Of a stretch of 64,000 nucleotides of DNA, positions 8,357-16,985 are shown one piece after another. The notes below the pieces were generated by a model. That model had not been told where the DNA came from and made no database searches. It saw only the letters and a list, made by a program, of their open reading frames with translations. This DNA is from Asaia bogorensis (GTDB lineage: Bacteria; Pseudomonadota; Alphaproteobacteria; Acetobacterales; Acetobacteraceae). Each line of letters begins with the position of its first letter. Position 1 is the first letter of the stretch. The stretch covers positions 1-64,000 of the forward strand of contig CALQTN020000001.1 in NCBI GenBank assembly GCA_943333505.2. Direction: 5' to 3'. The position numbers were made by a program, and so were the translations under genes.

Positions 8357-9141
8357 GTGAAGTTCTCCTCGCCATCGACGCGCGCGGCGTTGCCACCGTA
8401 ACCCTCAACCGCCCGGCAACCGGCAACGCCTATAATTCGGCGATGCTGGCCGGGTTGACCGCCGGCCTCGCCCAGCTTGCCGCTAATCCGGCGGTGCGGG
8501 TGGTGGTGGTCCGGGGGGCTGGAAAACATTTCCAGGCTGGCGCCGACATCAACTGGCTCGGGGAGACCGCCAAAGCCGCACCCGAGGCCGCATTCGCGGC
8601 ATCCCGCGCCACCACTGTCGCGATGACGCGGTTGAATGAATTTCCCAAACCCACCATCGCCATCATCCAAGGTGCCTGCTTCGGCGGTGGCTGCGGAATT
8701 GTCTGCTGTGTCGATGTCGCCCTCGCCACGCCGGCCGCCTTGTTCGGCATCACCGAGGTCCGCGTCGGTGTCACCCCGTCGCCGATCAGCACCCACATGA
8801 TCAACGCGATCGGTTTGCGCCAGGCCCGCCGCTACGCCATCACGGGCGAACGTTTCGACGCCGCTGAGGCGCTGCGCATCGGTCTGGTGCACGAGGTCGT
8901 GGCCGAAGCCGCCATCGAGGCGCGGCTCACCGAAGTGCTCGACGCGATCTTCCTCAGCGCGCCGGGAGCGGTCGCGGTCACCAAGCAGTCGATCCTGGCG
9001 GCCAACGGGCTGACCTTGGATGACCGCCAGATCGACATGCTGTCGCATGAGGGCTGGATGCAGCGTAGTTCCGCTGAGGGCCTCGAAGGCACCACGGCGT
9101 TCCGCGAAAAGCGTGTGCCGGCTTGGTACGTGTCCGGCTAG
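8353..9141 (+). CDS. Enoyl-CoA hydratase/isomerase family protein
   Basis: This 262-residue crotonase-fold protein is taken from the ATG overlapping the previous stop (MSEVLLAIDARGVATVTLNRP). A longer in-frame reading from 8209 lies inside the dehydratase gene. Oxyanion-hole loops are KHFQAGADI (about 58-66) and GACFGGGCGI (108-117). A conserved acidic residue sits in FGITEVRVGVTP. It probably hydrates an enoyl-CoA; pairing with the dehydratase suggests branched-chain amino-acid or 2-oxo acid breakdown. Its TAG stop is the first triplet of a conserved repeat unit. Confidence 0.88.
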   Translation: MSEVLLAIDARGVATVTLNRPATGNAYNSAMLAGLTAGLAQLAANPAVRVVVVRGAGKHFQAGADINWLGETAKAAPEAAFAASRATTVAMTRLNEFPKPTIAIIQGACFGGGCGIVCCVDVALATPAALFGITEVRVGVTPSPISTHMINAIGLRQARRYAITGERFDAAEALRIGLVHEVVAEAAIEARLTEVLDAIFLSAPGAVAVTKQSILAANGLTLDDRQIDMLSHEGWMQRSSAEGLEGTTAFREKRVPAWYVSG

Positions 9142-9308
9142 ATCACCATTCGTGCAATCTGCTTTGATTGGACGGATCAAGATAATTGTGAAAACAAGAC
9201 TCGAGAGCGTAATGACCTTAGATGGAATCACACGACGGTCTGAATCACGCGACCCAACAAAGAGTTAGAGCGTGTCTGCTGATTTAACTTCAACGGATCA
9301 CGCTCTAG
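9139..9308. repeat. Modular AGAGCGTG palindromic repeat, copy 2 (flank + A + B)
   Basis: A flank of about 65 bases starts at the enoyl-CoA hydratase stop codon (TAGATCACCATTCGTGC) and runs through GTGAAAACAAGACTC. About 61 of 72 positions, by eye, match 57707-57778. Module A (9204-9274) has the same orientation as copy 1. Module B (9267-9307), bounded by AGAGCGTG and CACGCTCTA, contains TTTAACTTCAACGGAT. The element ends with CTCTAG, directly against the pseudogene fragment. Confidence 0.8.
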
Positions 9309-9470
9309 CCGCTGACCGATCTGCTGAAAAAACCCGGCTTCAACGTCGATCTGCAAACCATGGATGGGCGACTGCGATGCAGCACCCGGTTGCCGACCGG
9401 TCAGGTGTTCACCCCGCTAGCGCATCGCGCGGATTTAACCGGGGCGGTCAGCGGGCTGCCGGCGTTTTAG
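9309..9470 (+). pseudogene. Remnant of an ABC transporter solute-binding protein gene (family 5)
   Basis: This is 53 codons open in one frame, with no start codon and no upstream body; the preceding triplet is TAG from the repeat. The first part, PLTDLLKKPGFNVDLQTMDG, matches the LLKKAGFNVDLQTMDWG motif of dipeptide/peptide-type binding proteins. The last part, LPTGQVFTPLAHRADLTG, matches the extreme C-terminus (LGQ-F-P-AYR-DITG). The central portion that normally lies between them is missing, so this is an internally deleted and 5'-truncated relic. The palindromic repeat abuts its 5' end, possibly marking the rearrangement. Confidence 0.75.
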
Positions 9471-9480
9471 AGCGTTCGGC

Positions 9481-9492
9481 GGGGGGGGGGGG
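9481..9492. repeat. 12-G homopolymer run
   Basis: Twelve consecutive G residues lie in the short gap between the pseudogene and the end of the convergent epoxide hydrolase gene. It is outside any coding sequence. Runs of this length are prone to slippage and to sequencing error, so the exact count is uncertain. Confidence 0.8.
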
Positions 9493-9501
9493 CGGTTGAG
9501 G

Positions 9502-10530
9502 CTATTTCGGCCACAACCCCGGAAACTTCACCGCCAGCCACCGCGCCAGCCCCGCGTTCACATCCACCGGCTTCTCCTGCGCCATCCAATGCCCGGACTT
9601 CACCACGATCTCGGTCAGGTCAGCGCAGTCGGCCCGCATCGGCTCGGCCAGACGCGACACCATGGTTTCGCACGTCGCGTCGTAGGCACCATGGAAGAAC
9701 AGCACCGGCATCGCAAGCTTGCCGGCGTTCTTAGGGGTTTGGGCGTAAACCCCGTTGCGGGCGTGGTTCATGTACCAACTATCCGGCCCAAAGAACCCGT
9801 TACGTTGCAGCGCGGCGGCGTAGCGATACATGTCCTCCTCGCTGAGCACGTCGCGGTCGAGCGGCACCTCCGGCGCCCGGCCCAGCCCGCCGAACCAGGC
9901 GCCATCGTTGCGCGTGGTGGCGGTGCGCGACGGCTTGCCGACACCGTCGGGGGAGCCTTTGCGGAACAGCGCCCGCACGGTTGCCAGCACATCGACTTCC
10001 ATCGCCGCGCAGGCCTTGGGGAAATTCTCTTCGTAGAAGGCCATGTATTCCCATTGGCCCCAGGGATATTTATCCTCGGGGTAGGTCGTGCGATCAACCA
10101 GGGGCAGGAAGTTTTTCGGGGTGAAGCCGGCCGAGAAATACGGCACGCATAAATTGGCGACGCCGTGGCAAAGTTCCGGGTGATGGCTGGCGATCGACCA
10201 GACCACCGGTGCGCCCCAGTCATGGCCGACCCAGATCGCCTTGTCATGCCCGAGGGATGCCAGCAATTCGCGCATGTCGGCGACGATTTCCGCCAGGCAA
10301 TAATCCTCGTGCCGGCCATACACACTCGATCGTCCGTAACCGCGCATGTCGGGGGCGATGGCACGGAACCCGAGGGCGGCAAACACCGGCAGTTGATGCC
10401 GCCAGCTGATCGACAGTTCCGGCCAGCCATGGACGAAAATGATCGGCGGCGCATCGGCCGCACCGCACGACAGATAGAAACTGGTGTGGCGGCCGGATTT
10501 AGTGACATGCTCGGTGATCGGGAAGGTCAT
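9502..10530 (-). CDS. Alpha/beta-hydrolase, epoxide hydrolase-like
   Basis: This 342-residue protein has the epoxide hydrolase layout: oxyanion motif FVHGWPE, nucleophile Asp104 in VGHDWGAPV, a cap domain with Tyr in DSWYMNHARNG, acid Asp in FFHGAYDAT, and base His in KSGHWMAQEKP. It should open epoxides to diols by way of an ester intermediate. A haloalkane or fluoroacetate dehalogenase is a less likely alternative. I chose the ATG at 10530. A TTG at 10545 overlapping the fdhA stop would add five residues. The position behind fdhA suggests co-transcription, though the functional link is unclear. Confidence 0.87.
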   Translation of the reverse strand: MTFPITEHVTKSGRHTSFYLSCGAADAPPIIFVHGWPELSISWRHQLPVFAALGFRAIAPDMRGYGRSSVYGRHEDYCLAEIVADMRELLASLGHDKAIWVGHDWGAPVVWSIASHHPELCHGVANLCVPYFSAGFTPKNFLPLVDRTTYPEDKYPWGQWEYMAFYEENFPKACAAMEVDVLATVRALFRKGSPDGVGKPSRTATTRNDGAWFGGLGRAPEVPLDRDVLSEEDMYRYAAALQRNGFFGPDSWYMNHARNGVYAQTPKNAGKLAMPVLFFHGAYDATCETMVSRLAEPMRADCADLTEIVVKSGHWMAQEKPVDVNAGLARWLAVKFPGLWPK

Positions 10531-10541
10531 GGCGATTGCTT

Positions 10542-13247
10542 TCAAACTATCCGCGCGGCGCAGAACTTAAACTCGGGTATTTTGCCGAACGGATCAAGCG
10601 CCGGGTTGGTCAGCAGATTCGCGGCGGCTTCAGCGTAGCAGAACGGGATGAAGATCATGTTTTCAGGCACATCGTGGTCAGCACGGGCGCGGATATCGAC
10701 GGTGCCGCGGCGGGTCTGCACCCGGATGGTGCCGCCGGGGGCGATGCCACGCCGGCGTAATTCCTGCGGCGACAGCAGGGCAACCGCTTCGGGCTCGATC
10801 GCATCGAGCATATCGGCCCGCCGTGTCATCGCACCGGTATGCCAATGTTCCAGCACCCGCCCGGTCGATAACACCATCGGATAGTCGGCATCCGGCAGTT
10901 CATCAGGCGGCAACACCTGCGCCGACACCATGCGGGCGCGGCCGGACGGCGTCGGGAAGTGGTGGGTGAAAAGGATGTCGTGGCCGGGCACATCAGGGCC
11001 ATCGACCGGATAGGTCACCGCGCCATCGCGTTCCAGCCGCTCCCAACTGATATGATCATGCGAAGGCATGGCCTGGGACATTTCAGCAAATATCTCCGCC
11101 GGGTCGCGATAATTCCACGACAGCCCCAACCTTTGCCCGATTTGCTGGATGATCCACCAATCCTGCCGCGCATCCCCCGGCGCCGGCACCACCGGGCGGG
11201 CAAGCTGCACCCGGCGGTCAGTATTGGTGAAGCTACCAGCCTTTTCCGCCATCGCGGACGCTGGCAGCACCACATCGGCATGGAACGCGGTTTCGGTCAG
11301 AAACAGATCCTGCACGACCAGATGGTCCAGCGTCGCGAGCGCCTGGCGGGCATGATTGAGGTCTGGGTCCGACATCGCCGGGTTCTCGCCCTCGATATAC
11401 ATGCCCTTGATCTCTCCATTTTTGGCCGCGTTCATGATCTCGACCACTGTCAGGCCCTTGGCCGGATCGAGCTTGGCGCCCCAAAGCCGTTCGAGATGCC
11501 TGCGCGCGCCATCATCGCCGGTCGCGAGATAATCCGGGAAGAACATCGGAATGAGTCCGGCATCTGAGGCACCCTGGACATTATTCTGCCCCCGCAGCGG
11601 GTGCAGCCCGGCACCCGGTCGGCCAATCTGTCCGGTGCAGAGCGCGAGCGCGATCAGACAGCGCGCATTGTCGGTGCCGTGAACATGTTGGGAAATCCCC
11701 ATACCCCAGAAGATCAGCGACGCTGTCGAAGTCGCATAAAGCCGTGCCGCCGTACGCAGCATATCCGCGGGCACGCCGCAGACATCGGCCATTGCCTCGG
11801 GGGCAAATCCGTCTATGCCCGCCGCCAGTTCCGCGTAACCTTCGGTATGGGCCGAAATATAGTCCTGATCGACCAACCCTTCGCGGATGATCGTGTGCAG
11901 CATCGCATTCAGCAGCGCCACATCGCTGCCGGGCTTGAACCGCAAGTCGATTGTTGCGTGCCGCGACAAGGATTGTCCGCGTGGATCGGCAAGGATCAGT
12001 TTCGCACCGCGCTTGATGGCGTTCTTGATGTAAGTTGCCGCAACCGGATGGTTCACTGTCGGATTGGCGCCGATAATGAAGATCACCTCGGCATCCAGGG
12101 CCGCAGCAAACGGCGCCGTTACCGCCCCGGAATGGAGCCCCTCCATCAACGCTGCCACCGACGACGCATGGCAAAGTCGCGTGCAATGATCGACGTTATT
12201 GGTGCCAAAACCAGTACGGATCAGCTTCTGGAACAGGTACGCTTCCTCGTTCGATCCTTTCGCACTGCCGAAACCGGCGAGCGCGTTGGGACCGCTGTGA
12301 TCGCGAATGGCGCGAAAACCATCGGCGGCGCGGTCCAACGCCTCCTCCCAGCTTGCCTCACGGAAATGGGTCCACGGATTGGCCGGATCGATGTCGGGAT
12401 GCGTTACTTTCGGGGCGTCGTCACGCCGGATCAACGGTTGGGTCAGGCGGTGCGGGTGGGTGATATAATCGAACCCGAAACGGCCCTTGACGCAGAGCCG
12501 GTTATGATTGGCCGGCCCGTCATGCCCGTCGACATAGACAATGACATCATCTTTGACATGATAGGTCATCTGACAGCCAACGCCGCAATAGGGACACAGC
12601 GAAGCGACCGCCCGGTCCGGCTTGCCATGGGTGAGCACCCTCGCCGGCAGCAGCGCCCCGGTCGGGCAGGCCTGCACGCATTCGCCGCAGCCGACGCAGG
12701 TGCTGTCGCCCATCGGATCGTCAAAGTCGAAGCTGATTTTTGCGTGCTCGCCGCGATACGCCATGCCGATCACATCATTGACCTGCACTTCGCGGCAGGC
12801 CCGCACACACAGGCCGCACTGGATGCAGGCATCGAGGTTGACCGCCATCGCAGGGTGGCTCAAGTCCGCAGCCCAACGCGCGCCGCCCGGGAAACGACTT
12901 GCGCTCAGGCCGACACTGCCAACCATGGCGCTGAACCTGGTGTCTGCGATCGGCGCCGCAACGTCGGCAAGCAGCAATTCCAGCACCATTTTGCGCGCCG
13001 CGACGGCACGGGCCGATCCGGTATGGACCACCATCCCAGCGACCGGGGAGCGCAGGCAGGACGGCGCCAACACACGTTCGCCCTCAACCTCGACCATGCA
13101 GACCCGGCAATTGCCGTCCGCCCGGTAATCCGGCGCGGGCGAGTGGCACAAATGGGGGATTTCGCACCCGGCCCGCTGCGCCACCTGCCAGATGGTTTCG
13201 CCGTCGGCGGCCTCGACCTCATCTCCATTGAGGGTAAAGCGGATCAT
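10542..13247 (-). CDS. fdhA: NAD-dependent formate dehydrogenase, alpha (catalytic) subunit
   Basis: This 901-residue Mo/W-bis-MGD enzyme oxidises formate to CO2. In order it has an N-terminal [2Fe-2S] domain (Cys34, 47, 50, 64), two ferredoxin-type [4Fe-4S] sites (Cys141/144/147/151 and 184/187/190/194), a catalytic-domain [4Fe-4S] (CPYCGVGC at 218-225 and Cys252), and metal ligand Cys359 in NVDHCTRLCHASSVA. The C-terminal molydopterin-dinucleotide domain (VLSTGRVLEHWHTGAMTRR) is complete. The chain of clusters is that of cytosolic NAD-linked enzymes such as Methylorubrum FDH1. The ATG overlaps the stop of the beta-subunit gene by 4 bases. FdhD-type maturation genes are not in the window. 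Confidence 0.95.
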   Translation of the reverse strand: MIRFTLNGDEVEAADGETIWQVAQRAGCEIPHLCHSPAPDYRADGNCRVCMVEVEGERVLAPSCLRSPVAGMVVHTGSARAVAARKMVLELLLADVAAPIADTRFSAMVGSVGLSASRFPGGARWAADLSHPAMAVNLDACIQCGLCVRACREVQVNDVIGMAYRGEHAKISFDFDDPMGDSTCVGCGECVQACPTGALLPARVLTHGKPDRAVASLCPYCGVGCQMTYHVKDDVIVYVDGHDGPANHNRLCVKGRFGFDYITHPHRLTQPLIRRDDAPKVTHPDIDPANPWTHFREASWEEALDRAADGFRAIRDHSGPNALAGFGSAKGSNEEAYLFQKLIRTGFGTNNVDHCTRLCHASSVAALMEGLHSGAVTAPFAAALDAEVIFIIGANPTVNHPVAATYIKNAIKRGAKLILADPRGQSLSRHATIDLRFKPGSDVALLNAMLHTIIREGLVDQDYISAHTEGYAELAAGIDGFAPEAMADVCGVPADMLRTAARLYATSTASLIFWGMGISQHVHGTDNARCLIALALCTGQIGRPGAGLHPLRGQNNVQGASDAGLIPMFFPDYLATGDDGARRHLERLWGAKLDPAKGLTVVEIMNAAKNGEIKGMYIEGENPAMSDPDLNHARQALATLDHLVVQDLFLTETAFHADVVLPASAMAEKAGSFTNTDRRVQLARPVVPAPGDARQDWWIIQQIGQRLGLSWNYRDPAEIFAEMSQAMPSHDHISWERLERDGAVTYPVDGPDVPGHDILFTHHFPTPSGRARMVSAQVLPPDELPDADYPMVLSTGRVLEHWHTGAMTRRADMLDAIEPEAVALLSPQELRRRGIAPGGTIRVQTRRGTVDIRARADHDVPENMIFIPFCYAEAAANLLTNPALDPFGKIPEFKFCAARIV

Positions 13248-14908
13248 CGCGCGAACTCCTCGGGGAAATGGCGCAACAGGCTTAGCAGCGGGTTCGGCGC
13301 CGCCTGGCCGAGGCCACAGATCGACGCATCGCGCATCACGGCTGAAAGCTCACTCAACAGGCCGCTATCCCAGTCCGGTCGCGCCATCAGCTCCGCCGCC
13401 TTCGCGGTACCGACCCGGCAGGGGGTGCACTGGCCGCAACTTTCATGGCGGAAAAACTGCATCAGATTGAGCGCCGCCGCGCGCAAATCGTCCTGGTCCG
13501 ACAGCACGACCACCGCGGCCGAGCCGATGAAGCAGCCATATTGTTCCAGCGTGCCGAAATCCATCGGCACATCGGCAAGGCTCGCCGGCAGGATGCCGCC
13601 TGAGGCCCCACCCGGCAGATAGGCGCGCAAAGCGTGACCAGCTTCCATGCCGCCGCAAAACTCATCAACCAGTTGCCGCAAGGTAATCCCAGCCGGCGCC
13701 ACCTTGACCCCAGGATGGCGCACCCGGCCGGAAACTGAAAAGCTGATCAATCCGGTGGAGCCATTGCGGCCCTGATCGCGCCACCATGCCGGGCCGCGTT
13801 CGACGATATCGCGCACCCACAGCAAGGTTTCGACGTTGTTGACCAAAGTCGGGCGGCCAAACAAGCCATTCTGGAACACGAAGGGCGGCTTATTGCGCGG
13901 CAGGCCACGTTTGCCCTCGATACTCTCGATCATCGCGGATTCTTCGCCGCAGATATACGCGCCCGCCCCGCGCCGCAGATGGATCGGCGGGCCACCCGCC
14001 GGCAATTTGGCAATCTCGGCGGTCAGCATCGCGCGCAAATGCGGGTACTCGTCGCGCAGATAAATATAGATCTCGCTGACGCCAACCACTTCAGCCGCAA
14101 TCAGCATGCCTTCGAGGAAGCGATGCGGGTCTGACCGCAAATGGTAATGGTCTTTGAAAGTTCCCGGCTCACCCTCGTCGGCATTAACCGCCATCAGACG
14201 CGGTCCGGGCTGACCGCCCACGGTTCGCCATTTGCGCCCGGTTGGGAACCCCGCCCCCCCCTTGCCGCGCAACTGTGCGTCATCAAGCGCCGCGAGAACT
14301 GCCTCCCTTGCCACCCCACCGTCACGCAGACGCCGAAGCAAGCCATATCCCTCGGTCGCAACATAGGCCGCATAGTCGGTCGTCGTCGGCAGATCCGCGC
14401 TGGTGTGGCCGCCAGCGAAGGCCAGAAGCACCGCGTCGGCTGTCGCATGGACAATCGCGTTTTGCCCAACCACCGCAACCGGCGCCTGATCACAGCGGCC
14501 AACGCAGGGGACTTTTTGCAGCCGTGCCGAGGTGCCCGCCGCAATCGCGGCCATCACGGCAGCGGCGCCGGCCATCATGCAAGGCAGGCTGTCGCATACC
14601 CGGATCTGCACTGGCGGGTCGGTGTCGGTGACATCGAAATGGGCATAAAAGGTCGCGGTCTCATAAACCTCGGCGAAAGACAGCTTCATTGCGTCTGCCA
14701 GGCCTGCCAGCAGATCGGTAGGAATGCGGCCATGGGCGTCCTGGATCACATGCAGATATTCGACCAGCATATCTCGCCGCCAGTCAACCGCGTGGAACAG
14801 CGCGGCTAACCCAACACGGGCCGTGTCGCTGATCTGGCGCCCTTTCGGCGTATCGCGGGCCCGCCCACGGCCAGCACCGGGATGTCGGGCGAGATGGGGG
14901 GCAATCAT
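13244..14908 (-). CDS. fdhB: Formate dehydrogenase beta subunit, fused NuoE-NuoF type
   Basis: One polypeptide joins a thioredoxin-like [2Fe-2S] domain (FdsG/NuoE) to an FMN/NAD/[4Fe-4S] diaphorase domain (FdsB/NuoF). From the ATG at 14908, Cys105, 110, 135 and 139 hold the [2Fe-2S] cluster (RVCDSLPC, VPCVGRC). FMN binding is at GKGGAGFPTGRKW, NAD binding at YICGEESAMIESIEGKRG, and the distal cluster at ESCGQCTPCR with a later Cys in SICGLG. It passes electrons from the alpha subunit to NAD+. The start is uncertain: 14944 adds 12 residues but lacks a ribosome-binding site, whereas 14908 is preceded by GAGGA at short spacing. The fusion matches the two-subunit FDH1 arrangement. Confidence 0.93.
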   Translation of the reverse strand: MIAPHLARHPGAGRGRARDTPKGRQISDTARVGLAALFHAVDWRRDMLVEYLHVIQDAHGRIPTDLLAGLADAMKLSFAEVYETATFYAHFDVTDTDPPVQIRVCDSLPCMMAGAAAVMAAIAAGTSARLQKVPCVGRCDQAPVAVVGQNAIVHATADAVLLAFAGGHTSADLPTTTDYAAYVATEGYGLLRRLRDGGVAREAVLAALDDAQLRGKGGAGFPTGRKWRTVGGQPGPRLMAVNADEGEPGTFKDHYHLRSDPHRFLEGMLIAAEVVGVSEIYIYLRDEYPHLRAMLTAEIAKLPAGGPPIHLRRGAGAYICGEESAMIESIEGKRGLPRNKPPFVFQNGLFGRPTLVNNVETLLWVRDIVERGPAWWRDQGRNGSTGLISFSVSGRVRHPGVKVAPAGITLRQLVDEFCGGMEAGHALRAYLPGGASGGILPASLADVPMDFGTLEQYGCFIGSAAVVVLSDQDDLRAAALNLMQFFRHESCGQCTPCRVGTAKAAELMARPDWDSGLLSELSAVMRDASICGLGQAAPNPLLSLLRHFPEEFAR

Positions 14909-15033
14909 GTTTCCTCGGGGTTTGCTTGGGACAACTGTGGTCATCTACGCACGGATTGCAATGCCTAACAGATATAGTACAGTTCAGAACGACCTCGAAA
15001 CCGCCACAGCAGCAGACCGAAGGAGTACGGGCA

Positions 15034-16389
15034 ATGGTCGGATTTCTGGCTCGCAAAAACACCGTTGCACCGGCCGACTATAACCGCTTCCTGATCCCAC
15101 CGGCTGCCCTCGCGGTTCATTTGTCGATCGGTCAGGCCTATGCGTTTTCGACGTTCAATCTGCCGATGACCAGGTTGCTGGGCATCAGCAAGCCGCTTCC
15201 CGGTGATTGGTCCCTGACGGCGCTGGGCTGGATATTCTCGATCAGCATCGTGTTCCTTGGCCTATCGGCAGCGGTATTTGGGCGCTGGGTAGAGCGTGTC
15301 GGGCCACGCATGGCGATGTTCACTGCCGCTGTGTGTTTTTCCGGCGGTTTCATGGTTTCCGCGGTGGGTATTACGACCCACCAGCTCTGGCTGATTTATC
15401 TCGCCTACGGTGTGCTGGGCGGCTGCGGACTGGGGATTGGCTACATCTCCCCAGTATCAACCCTCATCAAATGGTTTCCCGATCGACCCGGCATGGCGAC
15501 CGGCATGGCGATCATGGGCTTTGGCGGCGGCGCGCTGATTGCATCGCCGTTGTCAGTCGCCCTGATGGATTATTTCCAAACCGCAAGTGATACCGGGGTG
15601 CTTGCCACGTTTGTGACCATGGGCCTGGTCTACCTCGTGTTCATGATGGTGGGTGCTTACTTCGTGAAGGTGCCGCCGCCGGGTTGGGCACCTGATGGCT
15701 ATGTCGCACCGACCGAGTCGAGCGGGATGATCACCCGCGCCAATGTCGAAGTGAATGAAGCCATGAAAACCCCACAATTCTATTTCCTGTGGGGGGTGCT
15801 GTGCATGAACGTGTCGGCCGGCATCGGGGTGCTCGGCCAGGCGTCCCCGATGATCCAGGAGATGTTCCCCGACCAGGTGACGCCTTTTGCGGCCGCAGGA
15901 TTTGTGGGGTTGCTAAGCCTGTTCAACATGGGCGGGCGCTTCGTGTGGTCTTCGGTGTCCGATTATATTGGCCGCAAGAACACGTACCGTATCTTTTTCG
16001 CCCTCGGAATCGTGCTTTATGCACTCGTACCCACCACTGGGCGTCTGGGATCGGTATCGCTGTTCATTGCTGGTTTTGCCGTCATTCTATCGATGTACGG
16101 CGGTGGATTCGCAACCATCCCAGCCTATTTGCGCGATATGTTTGGCACCATGCAGGTCGGGGCCATTCACGGACGACTGCTCACCGCGTGGTCAACCGCG
16201 GGCGTGTTGGGGCCAGTTCTGGTCAACTATCTCCGCCAACACTGGATCGACAGCGGCTATCCGAAGGCCGAAGCATACTCGATCACGATGTATATCATGG
16301 CCGGGCTGCTGCTGATCGGCTTTATCTGCAATCATCTCATGACGGCGGTGGATCCCAAGCACCACTTCCGCGGCAAGGTCGAGCAATAG
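15034..16389 (+). CDS. MFS transporter, oxalate/formate antiporter (OxlT) family
   Basis: This 451-residue protein has about 12 membrane segments and starts at the ATG at 15034 behind AAGGAG. An in-frame GTG/ATG reading from 14926 adds 36 unlikely residues. Family features are PPAALAVHLSIGQAYAFSTF in the first helix, YGVLGGCGLGIGYISPVSTLIKWFPDR, and RFVWSSVSDYIGRKNT in the second half. It is divergent from the formate dehydrogenase operon, which supports a role in formate or oxalate movement. The conserved Arg/Lys carboxylate-binding residues of OxlT were not individually mapped. Confidence 0.87.
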   Translation: MVGFLARKNTVAPADYNRFLIPPAALAVHLSIGQAYAFSTFNLPMTRLLGISKPLPGDWSLTALGWIFSISIVFLGLSAAVFGRWVERVGPRMAMFTAAVCFSGGFMVSAVGITTHQLWLIYLAYGVLGGCGLGIGYISPVSTLIKWFPDRPGMATGMAIMGFGGGALIASPLSVALMDYFQTASDTGVLATFVTMGLVYLVFMMVGAYFVKVPPPGWAPDGYVAPTESSGMITRANVEVNEAMKTPQFYFLWGVLCMNVSAGIGVLGQASPMIQEMFPDQVTPFAAAGFVGLLSLFNMGGRFVWSSVSDYIGRKNTYRIFFALGIVLYALVPTTGRLGSVSLFIAGFAVILSMYGGGFATIPAYLRDMFGTMQVGAIHGRLLTAWSTAGVLGPVLVNYLRQHWIDSGYPKAEAYSITMYIMAGLLLIGFICNHLMTAVDPKHHFRGKVEQ

Positions 16390-16399
16390 GAACCACGCC

Positions 16400-16498
16400 A
16401 TGAGCGCGAAATTCATCTTCCTCTGGCTCCTTGTCGGCATTCCACTCGGCTGGGGCGTGCTGCGCACCCTCTATGCGGTACGGCAACTCTTCAGCTGA
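16400..16498 (+). CDS. Small MFS-associated membrane protein (32 residues)
   Basis: The ATG is 10 bases after the transporter stop. The product MSAKFIFLWLLVGIPLGWGV, followed by [12 protein letters not shown], is one transmembrane helix with a basic end. Proteins like this are annotated as MFS transporter small subunits next to OxlT-type antiporters in other proteobacteria. I recall this family by its WVGIPLAWGV-type motif and have not searched for it. Its last 8 bases overlap the 3' end of the convergent gluconokinase gene. It probably stabilises or modulates the transporter. Confidence 0.72.
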   Translation: MSAKFIFLWLLVGIPLGWGVLRTLYAVRQLFS

Positions 16499-16985
16499 AC
16501 GCTGCGACGACGTGCGCGACCATTGCATCGGGCGACTGATCGATGGGAACGATCAGCGGATGCTCGCCCGGCCCGGGCGGCTCCAGGGCTGCGAACTGGC
16601 TGTCGAGCAAGCCGGGCGGCATGAAATGGTCCTTGCGTGCCGCAAGTCGTGCGGCGATCATCGCCTGATCGCCCGCGAGATAGACCAGTTGCGCTGACAG
16701 CAAGCCCGCGAGCAGCTTTGCGCGATAGGCACGTTTCAGCGCCGAACAGGTCACCACACCCGAAACCCCGGTCCGATCCCAGTCTTGCAGCACAGCCGCT
16801 ATCGCCGCCAGCCATGGCGCGCGATCATCATCGGTCAGCGGGGTGCCGCCGGCCATTTTGGCGACATTCGCCGCAGGGTGGAGCGTGTCTCCCTCCTGGA
16901 ACTGCCAGCCCATCCGGTCGGCGAGGCCGCGGGCGATGGTGGTTTTACCGCAGCCCGACACCCCCATCACCAAAGCAATGGTCAC
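16491..16985 (-). CDS. gntK: Gluconokinase
   Basis: This 164-residue P-loop kinase of the GntK family has [22 protein letters not shown] (Walker A GVSGCGKT at 8-15), [20 protein letters not shown], the DDDRAPWL segment, [14 protein letters not shown], and the lid [20 protein letters not shown]. It phosphorylates gluconate to 6-phosphogluconate, which the next gene product can oxidise. Its ATG overlaps the gnd stop by 4 bases. The 3' end overlaps the small membrane protein gene on the other strand. Confidence 0.94.
   Translation of the reverse strand: MTIALVMGVSGCGKTTIARGLADRMGWQFQEGDTLHPAANVAKMAGGTPLTDDDRAPWLAAIAAVLQDWDRTGVSGVVTCSALKRAYRAKLLAGLLSAQLVYLAGDQAMIAARLAARKDHFMPPGLLDSQFAALEPPGPGEHPLIVPIDQSPDAMVAHVVAAFS

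Noticed and set aside
8353-9141. A longer enoyl-CoA hydratase starting at 8209
   Set aside because: The extra 48 residues lie inside the dehydratase gene, and the ATGA overlap start matches the family N-terminus.
7855-9231. A 458-residue minus-strand frame
   Set aside because: It is antisense to the dehydratase and enoyl-CoA hydratase genes, with biased composition typical of GC-rich shadow frames.
11601-13622. A 673-residue plus-strand frame
   Set aside because: It is antisense to fdhA and part of fdhB and shows no recognisable motif.
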